A stretch of 34,006 bases of DNA from Pseudomonas sp. GM80 (GTDB lineage: Bacteria; Pseudomonadota; Gammaproteobacteria; Pseudomonadales; Pseudomonadaceae): positions 1 through 34,006 of the forward strand of contig NZ_AKJD01000017.1 in the NCBI RefSeq assembly GCF_000282515.1, read 5' to 3'. The notes under the pieces are model-generated. The model did no database searches. It saw nothing but the letters and a program-made list of their open reading frames with translations, and was not told the origin of the DNA. The translations under genes were made by a program, and so were the position numbers. Numbering within the stretch: the stretch's first letter is position 1; every line of letters begins with the position of its first letter. Shown piece after piece: positions 17,412 through 27,399 of the stretch.

Positions 17412-20400
17412 ATGCCTACCCTGCGCTCCTTTTTCGCCGCGGCCCTGCTGGGCCTGAGTCTTACTGTCGGCCCGCTGTACGCCGCCGAACCGCCGTCCAG
17501 CGAAGCCGTACAGGCCAGCCTCGACAAGCTTGCCGACAGCAAACTGCCGGATGCCGACAAAAAGACCCTGCAATCCGTCCTGCAGAACACCCTCAATCAG
17601 CTGAACAACCAGCGTGATTACGAACAGAAGCTGATCGATCTCAAACAGCAACTGGCGACGGCGCCCAAGCAGACCATCGAAAACGCCCGCGAACTGACGC
17701 GTCTCAAGGCCACCGCCGTGGTGCCGGTGGCGCAGCGTTTCCCGCGCGAATCGATTCCGCAACTGGAGCAGATCCTCACCGATCGCTCGACCCAGCAAAG
17801 TGACCTGCAAAAAGCCCTGGCCGACGCCAACAGCCTGATCATCACCGCGCAGACCCGCCCGGAGCGTGCGCAGGCGGAAATTTCCGCCAGCCAGACGCGC
17901 ATTCAGCAGATCAACAACATCCTCAAGTCCGGCAAGGACGCGGGCAAGACCGTCAGCGCCGAGCAGCGCGACCAGTTGAACGCCGAGCTTGCCGCGCTGA
18001 ATGCGCTGATCCCGCTGCGCCGTCAGGAACTGGCCGGCAACAGCCAGTTGCAGGATCTGGGCAATGCTCAGCATGACTTGCTCTCGGAGAAGTCCGACCG
18101 CCTCGACCGCGAGATTCAGGAACTGCAGACCCTGATCAACCAGAAGCGTCTGGCGCAATCGCAGGAAACCGTGACCCAGCAATCGATCGAAGCGCAGAAG
18201 GCCGGCGGCAGCAGCCTGCTCGCCAGCGAAAGCACGGCCAACCTCAAGCTCTCCGACTACCTGCTGAAAAGCACCGACCGCCTCAACGAAGTCACCCAGC
18301 AGAATCTGCAGACCAAGCAGCAACTCGATACCTTGACCCAGAGCGATTCGGCCCTCGACGAGCAAATCAACGTGCTCAAGGGCAGCCTGCTGCTGTCGAA
18401 GATCCTCTATAAACAGAAACAAGCCCTGCCGCGTCTCAAGGTCGACCGCGACCTGGCAGACCAGATCGCCGACATTCGTCTGTATCAATTCGAAGTCAGC
18501 CAGCAACGCGAATTGCTCAGCAACCCGGCGACTTACGTCGACAACCTGCTGGCGACCCAGCCGCCGGAACAGATCACCCCGCAACTGCGTAAGAGCCTGC
18601 TCGATCTGGCCAATACCCGCGCCGACTTGCTGGAGCGCCTGAACCGCGAACTGAGCGCGGTGCTCAACGAATCGATCACCCTGCAACTCAATCAGAAACA
18701 ACTGCTGAGCACCGCGCAAAGCCTGCGCGCGACCCTCGATGAGCAGATGTTCTGGATCCCCAGCAACAAACCGCTGGACGTGGAGTGGATGCGCGGTGTG
18801 CCGGAGCGTCTGAAGCGGCAGGTCGACACACTGCCGTGGGCATCCAGCCTGAGTGAGCTGACCGACGGCCTGACCCAGCGCCCGCTATTGTTCCTGCCCC
18901 TGGCATTGCTGATCGGCGCGCTGCTGTGGCGTCGCAAAAGTCTCTACGGGAAACTCAACAAGGTTCACCAGGACATCGGTCACTTCAAACGTGACAGCCA
19001 ATGGCACACGCCGCAGGCGATCCTGATCAATATTCTGCTGGCGATGCCAGTGGCCTTGGGGCTGGCGCTGTGTGGTCTGGCCCTGCAGATCGACGCCCGG
19101 GGACAAAACGCCAACATGGGCGCGGCACTCCTGCAAATGGGTCAGGCGTGGCTGGTGTTCTACACCGCTTACCGGATCCTGGCGCCGGGCGGCGTGGCGG
19201 AACTGCACTTTCGCTGGGAAAAACCCCAGGTCGAATTCCTCCAGGGCTGGGTCCGTCGTCTGGGCCTCGTGGTTCTGGCCTTGGTGGCGGTGGTCGCCGT
19301 GGCCGAATTGCAACCGGCGGCATTGGCCGACGACGTGCTGGGAATGCCGGTGGTGCTGATTTGCTACGCCCTGATGGCATGGCTGCTCAGTCGTCTGCTG
19401 ATCAGCAGCCCGGCCCACGAAAACGCCTCGCTGTTCCGTAAAGTGGTAGGCGTGATGTTCACCTTGCTGCCGATCGCCCTGTTTGTGGCGGTGTGCTTCG
19501 GCTACTACTACACCGCGCTGAAACTCAGTGACCGCTTGATCAACACCCTGTACCTGCTGATGTTCTGGCTGGTGATCGAAGCGACTTTCGTCCGAGGCCT
19601 GAGTGTCGCCGCGCGTCGCCTGGCCTATCAGCGCGCCCTGGCCAAACGTCAGGCGGCGAAAGAAGCCGGCGACGGCGAAGCGGTGATCGAAGAGCCGACC
19701 CTGGACATCGAAAAGGTCAACGAACAGTCCCTGCGCCTGATTCGTCTGGCCCTGCTCGGCGGTTTCATCGCCGCGCTGTACTGGGTCTGGTCGGACCTGA
19801 TTTCGGTGTTCTCGTACCTCGACAACATCACGCTCTACGAATACACCAGCGGCACCGGCGCTAACATGAGCATGGTGCCGATCAGCATCGGCGACATGCT
19901 CGGCGCGCTGATCATCATCGGTATTACCTTCGCCCTCGCGCGCAACTTGCCGGGTCTGCTTGAAGTGTTCGTGTTGTCGAAGCTGAATCTGGCGCAGGGC
20001 AGTGCCTACGCGACCACGACGCTGCTGTCGTATGTGATCGCCGGTGTCGGTTTCGTCTCGACCCTGTCGACGCTTGGCGTCAGCTGGGACAAGTTGCAAT
20101 GGCTGGTGGCGGCACTGTCGGTCGGCCTCGGTTTCGGTATGCAGGAGATCTTCGCCAACTTCATCTCCGGCATCATGATCCTCTTCGAACGCCCGGTACG
20201 GATCGGTGACACCATCACCATCGGCAACCTCTCGGGCACGGTGAGCAAGATCCGCATCCGCGCCACGACCATCACCGACTTCGACCGCAAGGACATCATT
20301 GTCCCGAACAAGACGTTCATTACCGGGCAACTGATCAACTGGTCGCTGACCGACACCATCACTCGCGTCACGCTGAAACTCGGCGTCGACTACGGCTCCG

Positions 20401-20765
20401 ATCTCGATCTGGTCAAGGAACTGCTGCTCAAGGCTGCCCGCGAGAACCCGCGCGTGCTCAAAGAACCCGAGCCGCACGTGTACTTCCTCAACTTCGGCGA
20501 AAGCACCCTCGACCACGAACTGCGCATGCACGTGCGCGACCTTGGCGACCGTAACCCGGTGCTCGATGAGGTCAACCGCTTCATCAATCGCGAGTTCAAG
20601 AAGCAGCACATCAACATCTCGTTCCGCCAGATGGAGGTTTACCTGAAGAACCTGCACGGCCAGGAATACAAGTTGGTGCCGATCGAGGCGGACACGAAAA
20701 CCATCGTGGCGGTGCCCGACGAGCAAAAACCGCTGCAAGAGCCGCCGTCGGGCAAACTCGACTAA
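17412..20765 (+). CDS. mscK: Mechanosensitive channel MscK (KefA type)
   Basis: This large MscS-family channel opens under membrane tension and, in the MscK type, responds to external K+. The 1117-residue size fits the family. A signal peptide occupies residues 1-24 (cut near LYAAEP). A long periplasmic coiled-coil region rich in Gln, Leu and Asp runs to about 480. About ten membrane helices follow between 490 and 940. The pore and MscS beta domain lie at about 874-1090, with LGFGMQEIFANFISGIMILF then RPVRIGDTITIGNLSGTVSKI and IIVPNKTFITGQLINWS. The start at 17412 has only a weak ribosome site, consistent with coupling to nhaP2 34 nt upstream. The C-terminal tail is short and polar. Identity as KefA/MscK rather than short MscS is clear from length and layout. 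Confidence 0.95.
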   Translation: MPTLRSFFAAALLGLSLTVGPLYAAEPPSSEAVQASLDKLADSKLPDADKKTLQSVLQNTLNQLNNQRDYEQKLIDLKQQLATAPKQTIENARELTRLKATAVVPVAQRFPRESIPQLEQILTDRSTQQSDLQKALADANSLIITAQTRPERAQAEISASQTRIQQINNILKSGKDAGKTVSAEQRDQLNAELAALNALIPLRRQELAGNSQLQDLGNAQHDLLSEKSDRLDREIQELQTLINQKRLAQSQETVTQQSIEAQKAGGSSLLASESTANLKLSDYLLKSTDRLNEVTQQNLQTKQQLDTLTQSDSALDEQINVLKGSLLLSKILYKQKQALPRLKVDRDLADQIADIRLYQFEVSQQRELLSNPATYVDNLLATQPPEQITPQLRKSLLDLANTRADLLERLNRELSAVLNESITLQLNQKQLLSTAQSLRATLDEQMFWIPSNKPLDVEWMRGVPERLKRQVDTLPWASSLSELTDGLTQRPLLFLPLALLIGALLWRRKSLYGKLNKVHQDIGHFKRDSQWHTPQAILINILLAMPVALGLALCGLALQIDARGQNANMGAALLQMGQAWLVFYTAYRILAPGGVAELHFRWEKPQVEFLQGWVRRLGLVVLALVAVVAVAELQPAALADDVLGMPVVLICYALMAWLLSRLLISSPAHENASLFRKVVGVMFTLLPIALFVAVCFGYYYTALKLSDRLINTLYLLMFWLVIEATFVRGLSVAARRLAYQRALAKRQAAKEAGDGEAVIEEPTLDIEKVNEQSLRLIRLALLGGFIAALYWVWSDLISVFSYLDNITLYEYTSGTGANMSMVPISIGDMLGALIIIGITFALARNLPGLLEVFVLSKLNLAQGSAYATTTLLSYVIAGVGFVSTLSTLGVSWDKLQWLVAALSVGLGFGMQEIFANFISGIMILFERPVRIGDTITIGNLSGTVSKIRIRATTITDFDRKDIIVPNKTFITGQLINWSLTDTITRVTLKLGVDYGSDLDLVKELLLKAARENPRVLKEPEPHVYFLNFGESTLDHELRMHVRDLGDRNPVLDEVNRFINREFKKQHINISFRQMEVYLKNLHGQEYKLVPIEADTKTIVAVPDEQKPLQEPPSGKLD

Positions 20766-22277
<1,512 letters not shown>

Positions 22278-22282
22278 GCGCT

Positions 22283-22645
22283 TCAGCTTAGCGGGTCGAT
22301 TGCGCTGATTACACGGTCGACGATGTCAGACATTGTCACGTCATCCAGTCGCTCGATGAATTTGGCCGTGCCGTCTCGCACCCGCTGTTCTATGTCAAAA
22401 CTGCGAACCTGATTACACACCGCTACACCATTGGTTTCGTGGCCAGTAATGGCCACCGCCAAACCCATATTCCGGCTGAAATTCCCACCGCTAGTAACAG
22501 GCACCGTCATGCTCACGCCCAATGCGTTGATATCTCTGGGCGTAATCACCACAAAGCGATGTCTGTTCATCATCTCCCGCCCCGCCACCGGGTTTGGATC
22601 AATCCAGTAAACGTCACCCCGCTGAGGGGGCTGTCGGCGCACCAT
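22283..22645 (-). CDS. Type II toxin, PemK/MazF family (ChpB-like)
   Basis: Toxins of this family are endoribonucleases that cut mRNA at short sites and stop growth when freed from their antitoxin. The 120-residue product begins MVRRQPPQRGDVYWIDPNPV. It carries RHRFVVITP and the PVTSGGNF...NQVRSFD stretches, which resemble ChpB (PITQGGNF...NQVRMMD) more than MazF. The RGDVYW and Thr-Ser-Gly-Gly region forms the RNA-binding face in known structures. The ATG at 22645 overlaps the antitoxin stop as TGATG, so toxin translation depends on antitoxin translation. The gene appears intact. It lies in a minus-strand pair between selO and trxC. Confidence 0.93.
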   Translation of the reverse strand: MVRRQPPQRGDVYWIDPNPVAGREMMNRHRFVVITPRDINALGVSMTVPVTSGGNFSRNMGLAVAITGHETNGVAVCNQVRSFDIEQRVRDGTAKFIERLDDVTMSDIVDRVISAIDPLS

Positions 22646-22914
22646 CAACCCAGCTCCCGGCCGACAGAATCACCTTCAAGAGTCTCGCTAGTCTGGGCGT
22701 TAAGTTTCTGCAATTCTTCCGCGCCTTCGAGTAGCTCGGACAAACTATAACGCTTACGCGTAGCGGCTACGGCTGGACGAGCAATCAGTTCGCCATCGAC
22801 CACATTCAGCTCTAGCTGTGCGCCAACCTCCAGATGCAACAACTTTAAAAGCGTGGGCGGAATCGTAATGACGGCAGCGCCGCCTTGGCGGCGTATCTTG
22901 GAAGTTACGGACAT
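22645..22914 (-). CDS. Antitoxin, AbrB/MazE-type (ChpS-like)
   Basis: This 89-residue antitoxin has an N-terminal AbrB-type swapped-hairpin DNA-binding domain (MSVTSKIRRQGGAAVITIPP, then LLKLLHLEVGAQLELNVVDG). A C-terminal helical tail (RYSLSELLEGAEELQKLNAQ) should bind and block the toxin. The start at 22914 is preferred: GGAG lies about 9 nt upstream. The longer open frame to 23115 adds a Cys-rich stretch unlike the family. A perfect dyad 25 nt upstream is a likely autorepression site. Its last bases overlap the toxin start by one base. Confidence 0.92.
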   Translation of the reverse strand: MSVTSKIRRQGGAAVITIPPTLLKLLHLEVGAQLELNVVDGELIARPAVAATRKRYSLSELLEGAEELQKLNAQTSETLEGDSVGRELG

Positions 22915-22938
22915 TATGGCGCTCCGATTTGATGCATG

Positions 22939-22953
22939 GGAATCATCGATTCC
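22939..22953. promoter_or_regulatory. Candidate toxin-antitoxin autoregulatory operator
   Basis: GGAATC-ATC-GATTCC is a perfect 6-bp dyad with a 3-base centre, 25 bases upstream of the antitoxin ATG on the minus strand. AbrB-type antitoxins usually repress their own operon through such dyads near the promoter. No convincing -35/-10 pair was found for it. Confidence 0.5.
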
Positions 22954-23150
22954 TGGATTAGTGCAACAAAAGTAGCACGCAGATAAAGACAAAGCGATCT
23001 CCTCACGACAAGCGTAAAACGCCGAATTGGTCTTCAGACTAGCCATCGATCCCGGAACGGTTTTGAGAAAAATGTGAGCAGTTGCGACATTGATAAGTTG
23101 GCAGATCGACTCCAAATCAGTTCTATAGACTGCCTATCAGAGAACCAATC

Positions 23151-23585
23151 ATGACCACCCCACTCCTCATCCCCTGCCCCTCCTGCAACGGCCTCAACCG
23201 CATTCCCGCCGAGCGTCTCGCCGATCAACCCAAGTGCGGACGCTGCAAATCCGCAGTCCTGCTGAGCAAGCCTTTCGAACTCAAGCAAGGCGATTACGCC
23301 AGTCAGATCAAGGGCGATCTGCCCTTGTTGGTAGATGTCTGGGCGGATTGGTGCGGGCCGTGCAAGTCGTTTGCGCCGGTGTTCGAGCAGGCAGCGGCAC
23401 AGTTGGCGGGCAAGTGTCGGTTGGCCAAGCTCGACAGCGAGGCGAATCAGCAGTTGTCGGCGCAGTTGGGGATTCGCTCGATTCCGAGTCTGATTCTGTT
23501 CAAGAACGGCCGCGAGGTGGCGCGGCAGAGTGGTGCATTCCCGCTGCCGCAATTGATGGCGTGGCTGCGTAGCCAGGGCATCTGA
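23151..23585 (+). CDS. trxC: Thioredoxin 2 (TrxC)
   Basis: TrxC is a cytoplasmic thiol-disulfide reductase with an extra zinc domain, used in oxidative stress and recycled by thioredoxin reductase. The 144-residue product has the N-terminal zinc ribbon Cys9-x-x-Cys12 and Cys29-x-x-Cys32 (IPCPSCNGLNR, KCGRC). The thioredoxin fold follows with active site Cys68-Gly-Pro-Cys71 in DVWADWCGPCKSF and the cis-proline loop RSIPSLILF. Length and layout match E. coli TrxC. It is transcribed alone, divergently from the toxin-antitoxin pair, with 236 bases between the starts. A family B REP pair follows the stop. No OxyR site was securely recognised. Confidence 0.96.
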   Translation: MTTPLLIPCPSCNGLNRIPAERLADQPKCGRCKSAVLLSKPFELKQGDYASQIKGDLPLLVDVWADWCGPCKSFAPVFEQAAAQLAGKCRLAKLDSEANQQLSAQLGIRSIPSLILFKNGREVARQSGAFPLPQLMAWLRSQGI

Positions 23586-23602
23586 CCCACCACAAATCCA
23601 AT

Positions 23603-23691
23603 TGTAGGAGTGAGCCTGCTCGCGATGGCGTTCGTCCAGCCAACATCTATGTGACTGACACACCGCTATCGCGAGCAGGCTCACTCCTACA
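23603..23691. repeat. REP inverted pair, family B (second copy)
   Basis: Arms at 23603-23626 and 23668-23691 are perfect reverse complements, identical in core to the pair at 10258-10322 but with a 41-base loop. The pair separates the convergent ends of trxC and the ParA-type gene and is the only obvious structure there. Confidence 0.9.
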
Positions 23692-23714
23692 GGGGATCTG
23701 CGTTGCTCAGGGAA

Positions 23715-24485
23715 TCAATGGTCTTCGAGCAGGTTGTGCAATTCGACGAATTGCTGGGTCAGCTTGTGGCGCGGATCGAGGTGGATCAGCGGCGTGCTGG
23801 CTTGGTGCGACTCGCGCATGCGCACCGAACTGGTCAGGTACACCGGCAGCACCGGCAATCCTTCGGCAATCAGCTCGTCGAGAATCTGTTGCGGCAGGCT
23901 GGCGCGGGCCTGGAACTGGTTGACCACGATGCCTTCGACTTCCAGGCCTTCGTTGTGGTCATCTTTCAGTTCCTCGATTTCAGCCATCAAACCGTATAGC
24001 GCCTGACGCGAAAAGCTGTCGCAATCGAAGGGAATCAGCACTCGATCAGCAGCAATCAGCGCTGATACCGCGTAAAAATTCAGCGCCGGCGGCGTATCCA
24101 GGTAAATCCGGTCGTAATCTTCGGCCAACTCATCGAGCAACTTACGCAGCTTGTTGATCTTGTGCTTGGCCTCAAGCTTGGGCTGCAAGTCGGCCAGTTC
24201 GGCGGTGGCGGTGATGATATGGAGGTTGTCGAACGGGGTTTCGTAGATATCCGCCTGGTTCTTCTTCGAGAACGGCCCCGAGGACAGCGTCTGCTTGAAG
24301 AAGTCGGCAATGCCCATCGGGATGTCGTCGCCGGTGAGCCCGGTCAGATACTGAGTGGAGTTGGCCTGGGCATCGAGATCCACCAACAGCGTGCGATACC
24401 CCTCGCTCGCGCTGACCGCCGCCAGATTGCAGGCAATGCTGGATTTGCCTACACCACCTTTCTGATTGAACACCACGCGCCGCAT
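23715..24485 (-). CDS. ParA/MinD-type P-loop ATPase, orphan
   Basis: ParA-family ATPases position DNA or protein cargo. The 256-residue product starts [16 protein letters not shown], with the deviant Walker A (KGGVGK, Lys9 and Lys14) at the very N-terminus. The Walker A' [15 protein letters not shown] and the Walker B-like IYLDTPPAL follow. No N-terminal helix-turn-helix precedes the ATPase, so it is of the short (Soj/type Ib-like) form. GGAGG lies 7 nt before the ATG. No parB or parS-like neighbour is present, so it is not the chromosome-segregation pair. Its partner and cargo are unknown. An in-frame extension to 24809 has no ribosome site and unlikely composition. Confidence 0.9.
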   Translation of the reverse strand: MRRVVFNQKGGVGKSSIACNLAAVSASEGYRTLLVDLDAQANSTQYLTGLTGDDIPMGIADFFKQTLSSGPFSKKNQADIYETPFDNLHIITATAELADLQPKLEAKHKINKLRKLLDELAEDYDRIYLDTPPALNFYAVSALIAADRVLIPFDCDSFSRQALYGLMAEIEELKDDHNEGLEVEGIVVNQFQARASLPQQILDELIAEGLPVLPVYLTSSVRMRESHQASTPLIHLDPRHKLTQQFVELHNLLEDH

Positions 24486-24693
24486 GACAAAACCTCCGTG
24501 TATCAAAGAATGACCGAGTGTAGATGCGCGCGACCTCGCTTCGCTACCTTCACGGACATGGACTACAGGGTCAGGTGCAAATATCCACAGACTGACGGCG
24601 TAAAAACTGCCTTTGATCGCCGAGATGGCCGACAGACAGGCCGCTGACAATCTGGATAATGGCCAAGTGACAGTTTTTTCGCGAACCAATCGG

Positions 24694-24716
24694 TACATTT
24701 CGTTGGGCAAAATGTA
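24694..24716. promoter_or_regulatory. Palindromic operator candidate upstream of the pigment operon
   Basis: TACATTT (24694-24700) and AAATGTA (24710-24716) are exact reverse complements with 9 bases between. The right half ends 8 bases before the -35 box of the predicted promoter. The 23-base dyad spans about two helical turns, fitting a dimeric regulator. The rest of the 24486-24841 gap shows no gene. Confidence 0.5.
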
Positions 24717-24724
24717 ACCAGCAT

Positions 24725-24753
24725 TTGCTACACACTCCTCGCACCGGGATAAT
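24725..24753 (+). promoter_or_regulatory. Candidate sigma-70 promoter of the aryl polyene operon
   Basis: TTGCTA (24725-24730) and GATAAT (24748-24753) are spaced by exactly 17 bases. Transcription would start near 24760 and leave a GC-rich leader of about 80 nt before the first gene at 24842. It is the best promoter match in the 356-base gap. Confidence 0.6.
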
Positions 24754-24841
24754 GCGCGCCACCCGGCGCCCAGCGCCACGTCAAGCCTGCTGCGGCTCCG
24801 GCGACTCAACGCGTCAACAAATGCCCGCAGGGGCGGGATGA

Positions 24842-25567
24842 ATGTCCGTGATCAACTTCAACATCGCCCAATGGCGCGCGTGGGCTCCCGGGCTCGACAG
24901 CGTGGACGCCTGGCAGGCCTGGAGCCGACAGCCGGTGGTGCTCCAGCGCAGTGATGCCGCGCCCGATGTGTCGTTTTTGCCGGCCATGCAACGCCGCCGT
25001 CTCAGTCGCCTGGCACGCATGGCTTTCAGCGTGGGCTGGCCGCTAGCCGACGGACGGGACAACCTGCCGCTGGTATTCGTCTCCCGTCACGGTGAAACCC
25101 CGCGCACCTACGAGATCCTCAGCGATCTGGCGACCCATCAGCCACTGTCTCCAACCCAGTTCAGCCTGTCGGTGCATAACGCGATCATTGGCCTGTGGTC
25201 GATCATGCGCGGCGAAACCAGCGAAATGACCGCCCTCGCGGCAGCGGGCGACGGCCTTGAACACGGCATGCTCGAAGCGGCGGCGCTGCTCAATGAAGGC
25301 GCGCCGGCGGTGCTGCTGGTGATCACCGAAGAACAACCGCCCGAGGCCTATTCGCAGTGGATCGATGACGTGCCGTTTCCCTACGCGCTCGGTCTGTTGC
25401 TCACCCCCGGTACCGACTGGCGGCTGACCCTGAACAGCACTACTGAAGCACTGTCCAAAACGCACTGGCCCCACGCACTCAATCTGCTGCGAACCCTGCT
25501 CGGCCAGCAAACCCTTTGCCAACATGCCTGGAAAAATCGTCTATGGACCTGGCAACGCAGCCCGTGA
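24842..25567 (+). CDS. Ketosynthase-like chain length factor of aryl polyene cluster
   Basis: This 241-residue protein is a short, beta-ketoacyl-synthase-like chain-length-factor type (Ketoacyl-synt_2), as in ApeC of E. coli aryl polyene clusters. Such partners pair with a full ketosynthase and are not themselves catalytic. In the nucleophile-elbow region the sequence reads [15 protein letters not shown] where active enzymes have TACAS, so Leu132 appears to replace the catalytic Cys (my alignment by eye). [15 protein letters not shown] at about 107-121 is also characteristic. The start at 24842 has a G-rich stretch (GGGGCGGG) about 5 nt upstream. It is the first gene of a tightly packed operon and overlaps the next gene by 25 bases. 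The matching active ketosynthase is not in the window. Confidence 0.85.
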   Translation: MSVINFNIAQWRAWAPGLDSVDAWQAWSRQPVVLQRSDAAPDVSFLPAMQRRRLSRLARMAFSVGWPLADGRDNLPLVFVSRHGETPRTYEILSDLATHQPLSPTQFSLSVHNAIIGLWSIMRGETSEMTALAAAGDGLEHGMLEAAALLNEGAPAVLLVITEEQPPEAYSQWIDDVPFPYALGLLLTPGTDWRLTLNSTTEALSKTHWPHALNLLRTLLGQQTLCQHAWKNRLWTWQRSP

Positions 25568-26352
25568 CCGAGAAAAACCGCGACGCCTATTACTGGCGGT
25601 TGCTGGCCACCGCCGCAAGCTTCGCCCTGTTCGGGCTCGGCGGGCTGTGCCTGCGCCTCGTGGTGTTCCCGATCCTCGGCTGCCTGCCCGGCGATGCCTT
25701 GGCTCACCGCCGGCGCGCGCGGCAGATGGTCAGTCGGCTGTTCTGGTTTTTTGTCCGGTTCATGGCCCGAACAGGCGTGCTGACTTACGACATTCAAGGC
25801 GCCGAACGCCTTGGCCGTCCGGGACAGATGATCATTGCCAACCACCCGTCGCTGATCGACGTGGTGTTTCTCATCGGCCTGGTGCGCCAGGCCAATTGCG
25901 TGGTGAAGAAAAGCCTGTGGGAAAACCCCTTCACCCGCGGCCCGCTGCGCAGCACCGAATACATCAGTAACGACGGCAGCATGGACATGCTCGACGCTGC
26001 CGCCGAGTCCCTGCAAAACGGCCAGACCCTGATCATTTTTCCCGAGGGCACGCGTACTCAGCCGGGACAGGCACCGGCCTTTCATCGGGGCGCCGCGGCG
26101 ATTGCCTTGCGCGGTGCGAAAATCCTCACGCCGGTGATCATCAAGGTCAGCCCGACCACCCTGACCAAAGCCGAACCCTGGTATCGGATCCCTCATCGCC
26201 GCGTGCACTTCAGTTTTCGTGTCGGTGCCGATATAGACCCACAGACTTTCGCTGCGCAGGGGCCTGCACCGCAGGCATCGCGCAAGCTCAATGACTATTT
26301 GCATACCTACTTCATCAAGGAGCTCGCCGAAGATGAGCGAACTACACCGTGA
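25543..26352 (+). CDS. PlsC-type lysophospholipid/1-acylglycerol-3-phosphate acyltransferase
   Basis: This 269-residue membrane-bound acyltransferase carries the two hallmark blocks of the PlsC family. One is NHPSLID (His101 to Asp106, the H-x4-D catalytic motif). The other is FPEGTR (166-171), which binds the phosphate of the acceptor. One or two hydrophobic N-terminal helices (residues about 18-45) anchor it. In the aryl polyene context it probably helps attach the polyene or an acyl chain to a lipid head group, which is inference. The start is ATG 25543 ([14 protein letters not shown]), inside the end of the previous gene with GGAAAA upstream. It overlaps the next gene by 20 bases, showing tight translational coupling. 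Confidence 0.9.
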   Translation: MDLATQPVTEKNRDAYYWRLLATAASFALFGLGGLCLRLVVFPILGCLPGDALAHRRRARQMVSRLFWFFVRFMARTGVLTYDIQGAERLGRPGQMIIANHPSLIDVVFLIGLVRQANCVVKKSLWENPFTRGPLRSTEYISNDGSMDMLDAAAESLQNGQTLIIFPEGTRTQPGQAPAFHRGAAAIALRGAKILTPVIIKVSPTTLTKAEPWYRIPHRRVHFSFRVGADIDPQTFAAQGPAPQASRKLNDYLHTYFIKELAEDERTTP

Positions 26353-26593
26353 AATCAAACTGCTGATCATCGACGCCCTCGGCCTTGAAGACATCAGCGC
26401 CGACGACATCGGCGACGACCAGACGCTGTTCGGCGAAGGCCTGGGCCTGGATTCCGTCGACGCGCTGGAACTGGGTCTGGCGATCCAGAAAAAGTACGGC
26501 ATCAAGATCGACGCCGACGCCAAAGACACCCGCAACCATTTCACCAACGTGGCCAGCCTTGCGGCGTTCGTCACGGCCAAACAGGCAGCTTGA
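26333..26593 (+). CDS. Acyl carrier protein (first of two)
   Basis: This 86-residue carrier protein has the phosphopantetheine attachment site GLGLDSVDALEL, with Ser41 as the modified residue. Tandem carrier genes at this position are typical of aryl polyene clusters (ApeE/ApeF in E. coli). The start is ATG 26333 with AAGGAG 9 nt upstream, inside the end of the acyltransferase gene. The product is acidic, as carriers are. Which of the two carriers holds the aryl starter and which the growing chain cannot be told here. Confidence 0.93.
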   Translation: MSELHREIKLLIIDALGLEDISADDIGDDQTLFGEGLGLDSVDALELGLAIQKKYGIKIDADAKDTRNHFTNVASLAAFVTAKQAA

Positions 26594-26602
26594 GACCGGA
26601 CC

Positions 26603-26857
26603 ATGCAAACTCGTGACGACATTTTCAACACCCTGCGCGATGCCCTGGTCGAGCTGTTCGAACTGGATCCGGCCCGTGTGAGTCTGGAGTCCAACCTGTA
26701 TCAGGATCTGGAAATCGACAGCATCGACGCGGTCGATCTGATCGACCACATCAAACGCCAGACCGGCAAGAAAATCGCCGCCGAAGAATTCAAATCAGTG
26801 CGCACCGTCGGTGACGTGGTCGAGGCGGTCTACCGTCTGGTTCAACCCGCCGCATGA
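26603..26857 (+). CDS. Acyl carrier protein (second of two)
   Basis: This 84-residue carrier protein has the modification site LEIDSIDAVDL (Ser40). It differs clearly from the first carrier, so the pair is not a recent duplication. It lies 9 bases after the first carrier gene and its stop overlaps the next start as ATGA. Together the two carriers would shuttle the aryl starter and polyene intermediates between synthase, reductase and dehydratase partners. Confidence 0.93.
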   Translation: MQTRDDIFNTLRDALVELFELDPARVSLESNLYQDLEIDSIDAVDLIDHIKRQTGKKIAAEEFKSVRTVGDVVEAVYRLVQPAA

Positions 26858-27399
26858 GTCGATTGATCGGCCTCGGCCTGCTGCTGGCCGGTCTGCTTTA
26901 CCCCTTCGCGGTGTATTTCGGCATGGAGCACTTTGCCCCGTGGCAGTTCGGCTTGCTGCTGGGCGGCCTGTGGCTGGCGCGAGCGCTGACCAGCGAGCGC
27001 AAACCCGGCAGCTTGTGGATGGCCTGTGTGGCGATCGTCTTCTGCGTGTTGTTGGCGCTGTTCGACAGTCCGCTGTTGCTGCGCTGGTACCCGGTATTGA
27101 TCAGCGGCTTCATGCTGGCGCTGTTCAGCCTGAGCCTGAAATACGGCCCGCCGATGGTCGAGCGCCTGGCGCGCCTGCGCGAGCCGGAGCTGCCGGACAT
27201 CGCGATTCGCTATACGCGCAAGGTCACGGTGGCCTGGAGCGTGTTTTTCTTCTGCAACGGTTTGTGCGCCGCCCTCCTGACCCTGTGGGCGCCGCTGAAT
27301 TGGTGGATGTTGTACACCGGCCTGATCTCCTATGGATTGATCGGCCTGATGTTTGCCATTGAATGGCTGATACGACAACGGGTAAGAGGCCGTACATGA
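26854..27399 (+). CDS. Small integral membrane protein of aryl polyene clusters (COG4648 type)
   Basis: The 181-residue product has about five to six hydrophobic helices (residues about 3-20, 26-42, 50-70, 75-92, 122-145, 150-172) and no recognisable catalytic motif. Proteins of this kind sit at this position, between the carrier proteins and the ligase, in aryl polyene clusters (ApeG in E. coli). The biochemical role is not established as far as I know; anchoring the synthase at the membrane is a guess. Both ends are coupled to neighbours by ATGA overlaps (26854-26857 and 27396-27399). Confidence 0.8.
   Translation: MSRLIGLGLLLAGLLYPFAVYFGMEHFAPWQFGLLLGGLWLARALTSERKPGSLWMACVAIVFCVLLALFDSPLLLRWYPVLISGFMLALFSLSLKYGPPMVERLARLREPELPDIAIRYTRKVTVAWSVFFFCNGLCAALLTLWAPLNWWMLYTGLISYGLIGLMFAIEWLIRQRVRGRT

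Noticed and set aside
22915..23115. N-terminal extension of the antitoxin frame
   Set aside because: AbrB-type antitoxins begin near the MSVTSKIRRQG segment. The extension is Cys-rich, has no ribosome site and would cover the dyad.
24486..24809. N-terminal extension of the ParA-type ATPase
   Set aside because: The Walker A motif belongs at the extreme N-terminus and GGAGG precedes the ATG at 24485; the extension resembles non-coding DNA.
23715..24841. A chromosome partition locus or origin near the ParA gene
   Set aside because: There is no ParB gene and no parS-like 16-base palindrome or DnaA box cluster was seen.
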